Source of the DNA: Myxococcales bacterium
GTDB lineage: Bacteria; Myxococcota; Polyangia; Fen-1088
Reading direction: 5' to 3'
Assembly (NCBI GenBank): GCA_003159055.1
Contig: PMLH01000292.1
Location: forward strand, 1-9,285
Length of the DNA: 9,285 bases
Shown here: in pieces, positions 5,329-9,285 of the stretch
Numbering within the stretch: position 1 is the first letter of the stretch
How the letters are laid out: every line of letters begins with the position of its first letter
Translations under genes and position numbers: made by a program
Notes under the pieces: model-generated
Database searches by the model: none
Told to the model about the DNA's origin: nothing
What the model saw: the letters and a program-made list of their open reading frames with translations, nothing else

Positions 5329-6252
5329 ATGACCCTGGAAGCTTCCGCTGAGGCTGGCCACATACCCGTTCTGTTGGACGAGGTCATCGGATTCCTCGCG
5401 CCCGTCGCTGGCGGCGTGTATTGCGACGCCACCCTCGGCCTTGGCGGGCACGCCGCTCGGATCTTGCAGCTTTCGTCGCCCGACGGTCGCCTGGTCGGCT
5501 TGGACCGCGATGCTCAGGCGCTGGCGAAGGCGCGCGTGACGTTGGCCGAGTTCGGTGACCGGGTCAGCTTCGTGCATGGCCGCTTTGGATCGCTTCGTTC
5601 GGTTCTGGACGGGATAGGGCTGGCTTCCATTGATGGATGCTTGGTGGATCTTGGCGTGTCGTCGCTCCAGCTCGATTCGGCCGACCGAGGGTTCTCGTTC
5701 CGCAAAGCGGCCCCGCTCGACATGCGAATGGACCAATCCCAAGGTGAAACCGCCGCCGAGTATCTTCGCCGGGCTGACGAAAGCGATATCGAGCGGATCC
5801 TTCGCGATCTAGGCGAGGAGCGTTTTGCGAAGAAGATCGCCCGCGCCATCGTCGAGGTGCGTAGCCGCAGCGACCTTTCGACCACGACCGCGCTGGCCGA
5901 GCTCGTCGCCAAGGTGGTGCCGTTCCGCGAGCGCAACAAGGATCCCGCGACCCGGTCGTTTCAGGCGTTGCGCATTGCGCTCAACGACGAGCTTGGCGAA
6001 CTGGAGCGTTTTCTGGCCGATGCGCCGTCGTGCTTGCGTCCCGGCGGGCGTTTGGTGGTGATTTCCTTCCATTCGCTCGAAGACCGCATCGCGAAGAGGC
6101 AGTTCCGGGCGCTCGCCGGTCGCGACGTGACGTCCGGGCCGCACCTGCGTATTCTAACCAAGCACGTGGTGACCGCTAGCGACGACGAGCGCCGCCGGAA
6201 CCCCCGCTCGCGGTCGGCCAAGCTGCGCGCCGTCGAAAGGCTGCCGTCATGA
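5329..6252 (+). CDS. rsmH: 16S rRNA (cytosine-1402-N4)-methyltransferase RsmH (MraW)
   Basis: RsmH uses S-adenosylmethionine (SAM) to methylate N4 of C1402 in the 16S rRNA decoding centre. The 307 residues match the usual length. The N-terminal HIPVLLDEV (11-19) is typical. The SAM site contains DATLGLGGH (33-41) and LDRDA (58-62). DLGVSSLQLD (107-116) with RGFSF and PLDMRMD (120-135) is the family signature. RFAKKIARAIVE (165-176), NDELGELERFL (219-229) and the SFHSLEDR motif (246-253) follow, and NPRSRSAKLRAVER closes the protein. An in-frame TAG at 5308 and no other start codon between make ATG 5329 the only plausible start, yet no SD is visible before it. It is the first gene of the operon and overlaps ftsL by ATGA. 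Confidence 0.97.
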   Translation: MTLEASAEAGHIPVLLDEVIGFLAPVAGGVYCDATLGLGGHAARILQLSSPDGRLVGLDRDAQALAKARVTLAEFGDRVSFVHGRFGSLRSVLDGIGLASIDGCLVDLGVSSLQLDSADRGFSFRKAAPLDMRMDQSQGETAAEYLRRADESDIERILRDLGEERFAKKIARAIVEVRSRSDLSTTTALAELVAKVVPFRERNKDPATRSFQALRIALNDELGELERFLADAPSCLRPGGRLVVISFHSLEDRIAKRQFRALAGRDVTSGPHLRILTKHVVTASDDERRRNPRSRSAKLRAVERLPS

Positions 6253-6593
6253 CCCTTCCTGTTCTCGAATCCAAGGCAGTCGTCGAATCGGGCGATCCTC
6301 GGCGTCGGCTCAGCATCGGGCTTGTCGGTCTCATCGTGCTGGGCGTGACTTTGGGTGGAACCGCGCACGTAGCGGTCCACGCCAAGCGCATCGATGTCGC
6401 CATCGCCCTTGGCAAAGAAGAGCGCATTCATCGCGAGCTGACCGAGGCACAGCGGCACCTGGAAATCGAGATCGGCATGTTGAAGGATCCGGCACGCATC
6501 ATTGCCATCGCCCGGGATCAGCTCGGCATGCGGGCGCCGTCGCCGTCGGACATCCACGCCGCCAGCACGACGCCAAAGGTCGGTCGCCGATGA
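6249..6593 (+). CDS. ftsL: Cell division protein FtsL
   Basis: A 114-residue bitopic membrane protein. A short basic cytoplasmic N-terminus (RRR at 18-20) leads into a membrane segment (about 21-43). A periplasmic helical stretch follows with coiled-coil character (about 46-80, from AKRIDVAIALGKEERIHREL through LEIEIGML), and then the DPARIIAIARDQLGM segment (80-94) typical of FtsL and related FtsB/DivIC proteins. FtsL works with FtsB and FtsQ to activate septal peptidoglycan synthesis by FtsW and FtsI. FtsL sequences are poorly conserved, so the call rests on topology, the LGM motif and position between rsmH and ftsI. ATG 6249 overlaps the rsmH stop (ATGA), with GAAAGG eight bases upstream. 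The 3' end overlaps ftsI by another ATGA. Confidence 0.9.
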   Translation: MTLPVLESKAVVESGDPRRRLSIGLVGLIVLGVTLGGTAHVAVHAKRIDVAIALGKEERIHRELTEAQRHLEIEIGMLKDPARIIAIARDQLGMRAPSPSDIHAASTTPKVGRR

Positions 6594-8647
6594 TGACCAC
6601 CTGGACCAAGGTGCGGGTCGCGGTCCTTGGGATCGTGCTCTTGGCGCTGGCGTTCGTCGTCGCCCGTCGTGCGGTTCAGCTGCAAGTGCGCGAAGCGGCC
6701 CAGCTGCGCGAGTGGGCAGAGAACAACTACCTCCGCGAGATCGAGATTGCGCCGAGGCGCGGCCGGATCCTCGACCATCGGGGCAACGAGCTCGCGTCAA
6801 CCGCGGATCTCGACTCGGTGTTTTGCAACCCTCGGCAGCTCGCCTACGTGCCGGGCGCCGCGCAGAAGCTTGCGCAGGCCTTGCGTCTCGACCTTCGCGA
6901 GCTGGAAAAGACCCTGGCGGGCAAGCACGCTCAGTATTTCGCTTGGCTCAAGCGCCGGGTAACGCCTGAGGAAAGCCAGGCGGTCTCGGCCTTGGCGTTG
7001 CCGGGCGTCGGCACAAGACGCGAACCGCGCAGGGTCTACCCGAACGGTGCGCTCGCGGCGACGGTGATCGGCCACGCAGGCCTCGATGGCAAGGGCCTGG
7101 AAGGCGTCGAGCTGGGCTTCGACAAGACGCTGCACGGGACTGGCATGGAAGTCGTCGGCGTGCACGACCGGCTGGGCCGCGATTTGCTGGTCGACGGCGT
7201 CGTCGACTCGTCGTCCTCGGCCGGCAAGGATTTGGTCCTGAGCCTCGATCGCTATCTCACCTACGAGACCGAGCGCGTGCTTTCGGAGACCGTGCAGAAG
7301 CATAACGCGAAGGCGGGCATGGCGGTCATGCTGGACCCGCACACCGGCGATGTCCTGGCCATGGCCAGCGTGCCCACCTACAACCCCAACGATCCGTCCG
7401 ACGCGGCGAAGCGTGGCGCGCGCAACCGAACCATCTCGGACGCTTTCGAGCCCGGGTCCACGCTGAAGACCTTCACTTTCGCGGCCGCGCTCGACGCCGG
7501 CAAGGTCAGGCCCGAAGACAAGTTCGATTGCCAGATGGGCAAGCTCATCGTCGGCAAGTTCCATATCCGCGACGACCACCCCAAGGGCATTCTGAGCGCG
7601 GCCGAGGTGTTCAAGTTCTCGAGCAACATCGGCACCGTAAAGGTCGCCCGTCGCATCGGCAAGGAGGCGCTATGGAACGCGCTTGACCGCTTCGGCTTCG
7701 GCAAGGCGACCTACCTGGGCCTGCCGGGTGAGCGGCGCGGGATCTTGCGTCCGGTCTCGCGCTGGGGAGAAATCGAATTCGCCACCCACGCTTTCGGCCA
7801 GGGCTTGACCGTAACCCCTCTTCAGCTCGCAGCTGGATTTGCCGCGATTGCCGACAACGGCATGTACCATCCGCCGCGCCTCGCGCTCCACACCCTCGGC
7901 CCCGACGGACAACGCGAAGCCATCGAGCGCCCTTCGGAAGCGCCAAAGGACCATCGGGTGATGTCGGAACACGCGGCGCGCACGCTGCTGGCCATCATGC
8001 AAGGGGTGACCGAAGACGGAACCGCGAAGGCGGCCGCCATTCCCGGCTATCCGGTCGCTGGCAAGACCGGCACCGCGCAGAAGGTCACCGGTGGACGCTA
8101 CGATCCGTCGAAGTATCTGTCGTCGTTCGTTGGCATTGTTCCGGCCGACAAGCCACGTTTGGTGATCGCTGTGATGATCGACGAGCCCCAAGGCACACAC
8201 TATGGCGGTCTGGTCGCCGCGCCAGCGTTCAAGGCGATTGCCGAGGCGGCGCTCCGCTATTTGGGCGTGGCGCCAAGCGAACCGGTTGCCAGCAACCCGA
8301 AGGTCGCGCAGAAGGCCGCCAGCAAAGCCGTCGAGGTCGAAGCGGACGGGCCTGGCATCGACGAGCCGGTTGCGGTGGTGGACGGCGAGCAGAATGAATC
8401 GGCCGAGCAAGTGGCCGCGGCCGAGGACGAGGAAGCCGAGATTCAGAGAACGACGGACCAAGCTGTCACGATCGCAATTCCCGACTTTACCGGCATGAGC
8501 ATCGGCGAAGCGGTGCGAGCGGCGCACAAGGCAGGCGTCGAGCTTTTCCCCGCGGGCAGCGGCTTGGCGGTCAGCCAATCGCCCCATCCTGGGCCAGCCT
8601 CAGCAGGCGCGGTCTGCCGGGTTTCTTTCCAGCGAGCTGGAGGCTAG
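6590..8647 (+). CDS. ftsI: Septal peptidoglycan transpeptidase FtsI (class B PBP) with PASTA domain
   Basis: FtsI cross-links septal peptidoglycan in partnership with FtsW. The 685-residue protein has a short cytoplasmic end, one membrane anchor (about 9-28), the class B dimerisation (pedestal) domain starting at RRGRILDHRG (56-65), and a transpeptidase domain (about 240-555). The catalytic motifs are complete: S290-T-L-K293 (nucleophile Ser290), S344-S-N346 and K492-T-G494. A long acidic and Ala-rich linker (about 560-625) leads to one PASTA domain (about 627-682, IPDFTGMSIGEAV to the end), thought to bind peptidoglycan or muropeptides. FtsI of Escherichia coli lacks PASTA; Gram-positive PBPs and many delta-type proteobacteria have it. 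The start is ATG 6590, overlapping the ftsL stop; a second ATG follows at once (6593), and AAAGG lies about ten bases upstream. murE follows after 2 bases. Confidence 0.96.
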   Translation: MMTTWTKVRVAVLGIVLLALAFVVARRAVQLQVREAAQLREWAENNYLREIEIAPRRGRILDHRGNELASTADLDSVFCNPRQLAYVPGAAQKLAQALRLDLRELEKTLAGKHAQYFAWLKRRVTPEESQAVSALALPGVGTRREPRRVYPNGALAATVIGHAGLDGKGLEGVELGFDKTLHGTGMEVVGVHDRLGRDLLVDGVVDSSSSAGKDLVLSLDRYLTYETERVLSETVQKHNAKAGMAVMLDPHTGDVLAMASVPTYNPNDPSDAAKRGARNRTISDAFEPGSTLKTFTFAAALDAGKVRPEDKFDCQMGKLIVGKFHIRDDHPKGILSAAEVFKFSSNIGTVKVARRIGKEALWNALDRFGFGKATYLGLPGERRGILRPVSRWGEIEFATHAFGQGLTVTPLQLAAGFAAIADNGMYHPPRLALHTLGPDGQREAIERPSEAPKDHRVMSEHAARTLLAIMQGVTEDGTAKAAAIPGYPVAGKTGTAQKVTGGRYDPSKYLSSFVGIVPADKPRLVIAVMIDEPQGTHYGGLVAAPAFKAIAEAALRYLGVAPSEPVASNPKVAQKAASKAVEVEADGPGIDEPVAVVDGEQNESAEQVAAAEDEEAEIQRTTDQAVTIAIPDFTGMSIGEAVRAAHKAGVELFPAGSGLAVSQSPHPGPASAGAVCRVSFQRAGG
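8639..8643 (+). promoter_or_regulatory. Shine-Dalgarno GGAGG of murE inside the ftsI 3' end
   Basis: GGAGG lies six bases before ATG 8650 and overlaps the last codons of ftsI. It confirms the murE start and suggests coupled translation. Confidence 0.65.
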
Positions 8648-8649
8648 GC

Positions 8650-9285
8650 ATGCCGGCGCTTTCGCATCTACTCAAAGACGTTGACGGCGCACGTATCGTC
8701 GCGGATGAGGCAGACTTGCAGATTCACGAGGTGCGCGACGATTCCCGCCTCGTGCAGCCAGGGGATCTTTTCGTGGCGGTGCCCGGCAGCAAGGTAGATG
8801 GCGGCAAGTTTATCGACGACGCGCTGGCGAAGGGCGGGGTTGCGATCGTCAGCGAAAGTCCGGAGCTGGCGGTGAGACTTGCCGGCAAAGCGGCATTGGT
8901 CTTGGTCCCAAGTGCGCGGCAGGCCCTGGGCATCATTGCCGCCAACCGATTCGAGGCTGCGGCGTCGCTGTGCCTGACCGCGGTGACCGGAACCAACGGC
9001 AAGACCACCACAACGTACTTGGTCGAAGCGATGCTCAGCGTCGCGGGCCGCAAACCCGGTGTGATCGGCACTGTCGGCTATCGCTTCGGCGGTCGCCAGA
9101 AAGAGGCATCGCTGACCACGCCGGGTGCGCTGGAACTGCACGCGCTCCTTGCCGAAATGAAACAGTCTGGCGCCAGCGACGTGGTGATGGAGGCGTCGTC
9201 GATCGCGCTTGAACAGGGGCGGCTGGCCGGCTGTCGCTATCGCGTGGCTGCACTGACCAACGTCACCCAGGACCACCTCGACTAC
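8650..9285 (+). CDS. murE: UDP-MurNAc-tripeptide ligase MurE (3' end missing)
   Basis: MurE adds the third residue (meso-diaminopimelate in most Gram-negatives, lysine in others) to UDP-MurNAc-L-Ala-D-Glu, using ATP in the cytoplasm. The 212 visible codons cover the N-terminal UDP-binding domain, with DDSRLVQPGDLFVAVPG (30-46), and the start of the central ATPase domain. The P-loop is TGTNGKTTT (113-121) with Lys118, followed by IGTVGYR (139-145) and the substrate-binding TTPGALELH (156-164). The strand ending EASSIAL (181-187) occupies the usual EVSSHAL site with Ile for His. TNVTQDHLDY (203-212) ends at the window edge. The motif that would show diaminopimelate or lysine specificity lies outside. 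The start is ATG 8650, with GGAGG six bases upstream, 2 bases after ftsI. Confidence 0.95.
   Translation, partial: MPALSHLLKDVDGARIVADEADLQIHEVRDDSRLVQPGDLFVAVPGSKVDGGKFIDDALAKGGVAIVSESPELAVRLAGKAALVLVPSARQALGIIAANRFEAAASLCLTAVTGTNGKTTTTYLVEAMLSVAGRKPGVIGTVGYRFGGRQKEASLTTPGALELHALLAEMKQSGASDVVMEASSIALEQGRLAGCRYRVAALTNVTQDHLDY

Noticed and set aside
5058..5351. A 97-codon plus-strand frame before rsmH, in the place where mraZ could be
   Set aside because: It starts with GTG without an SD, crosses the compositionally mixed intergenic region, overlaps the rsmH start by 23 bases, and shows no MraZ-like or other motif.
7670..8587. A 305-codon minus-strand frame within ftsI
   Set aside because: It is antisense to a fully conserved transpeptidase domain, has no known motif, and is typical of shadow frames in GC-rich genes.

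Overview
The window is GC-rich bacterial chromosome. It looks like a member of the Myxococcota or a close relative: there is a putative surface lipoprotein with an Asp/Pro/Gly-rich spacer, Cys-rich repeats and fibronectin type III (FN3) domains, a HEAT-repeat protein of a kind common in that phylum, and an FtsI with a C-terminal PASTA domain. The taxon is inferred from gene style; no marker gene was compared with a database.

Layout. The left half (1-4951) holds three minus-strand genes: the 5' part of the lipoprotein gene (1-1633, running off the left edge), a 692-residue HEAT-repeat protein (1890-3968), and a 255-residue protein with a Fic fold whose active-site motif has decayed (4184-4951). 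The right half (5329-9285) is the start of a plus-strand division and cell wall (dcw) operon: rsmH, ftsL, ftsI and the first 212 codons of murE. A 377-base intergenic region (4952-5328), AT-rich on its left and G-rich on its right, separates the two divergent blocks.

How the genes work together. rsmH-ftsL-ftsI-murE are joined by two ATGA overlaps and one 2-base gap, so they should be cotranscribed and translationally coupled. RsmH methylates 16S rRNA, FtsL and FtsI belong to the septal peptidoglycan machinery, and MurE adds the third amino acid of the peptidoglycan stem peptide. No mraZ lies directly upstream of rsmH, although it often does in other bacteria. The three minus-strand genes have no evident functional link to each other or to the dcw operon, and two of them have their own recognisable promoter.

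Starts. Good sigma70-type promoters were found for the Fic-like gene (TTGACT-17-GATAAC) and the HEAT gene (TTGGCG-17-TACAAT). They overlap the longest possible reading frames and so support shorter proteins starting at 4951 and 3968, each with a Shine-Dalgarno (SD) sequence.

I see no tRNA, rRNA, CRISPR array, insertion sequence or integrase, and no convincing evidence for a wholly new multi-gene system. The items most worth a second look are the Fic-like protein without its catalytic His, the exact 32-residue Cys repeats with ADAM-disintegrin spacing, the dyads built into the HEAT-gene promoter, and the G-tract cluster ahead of rsmH.
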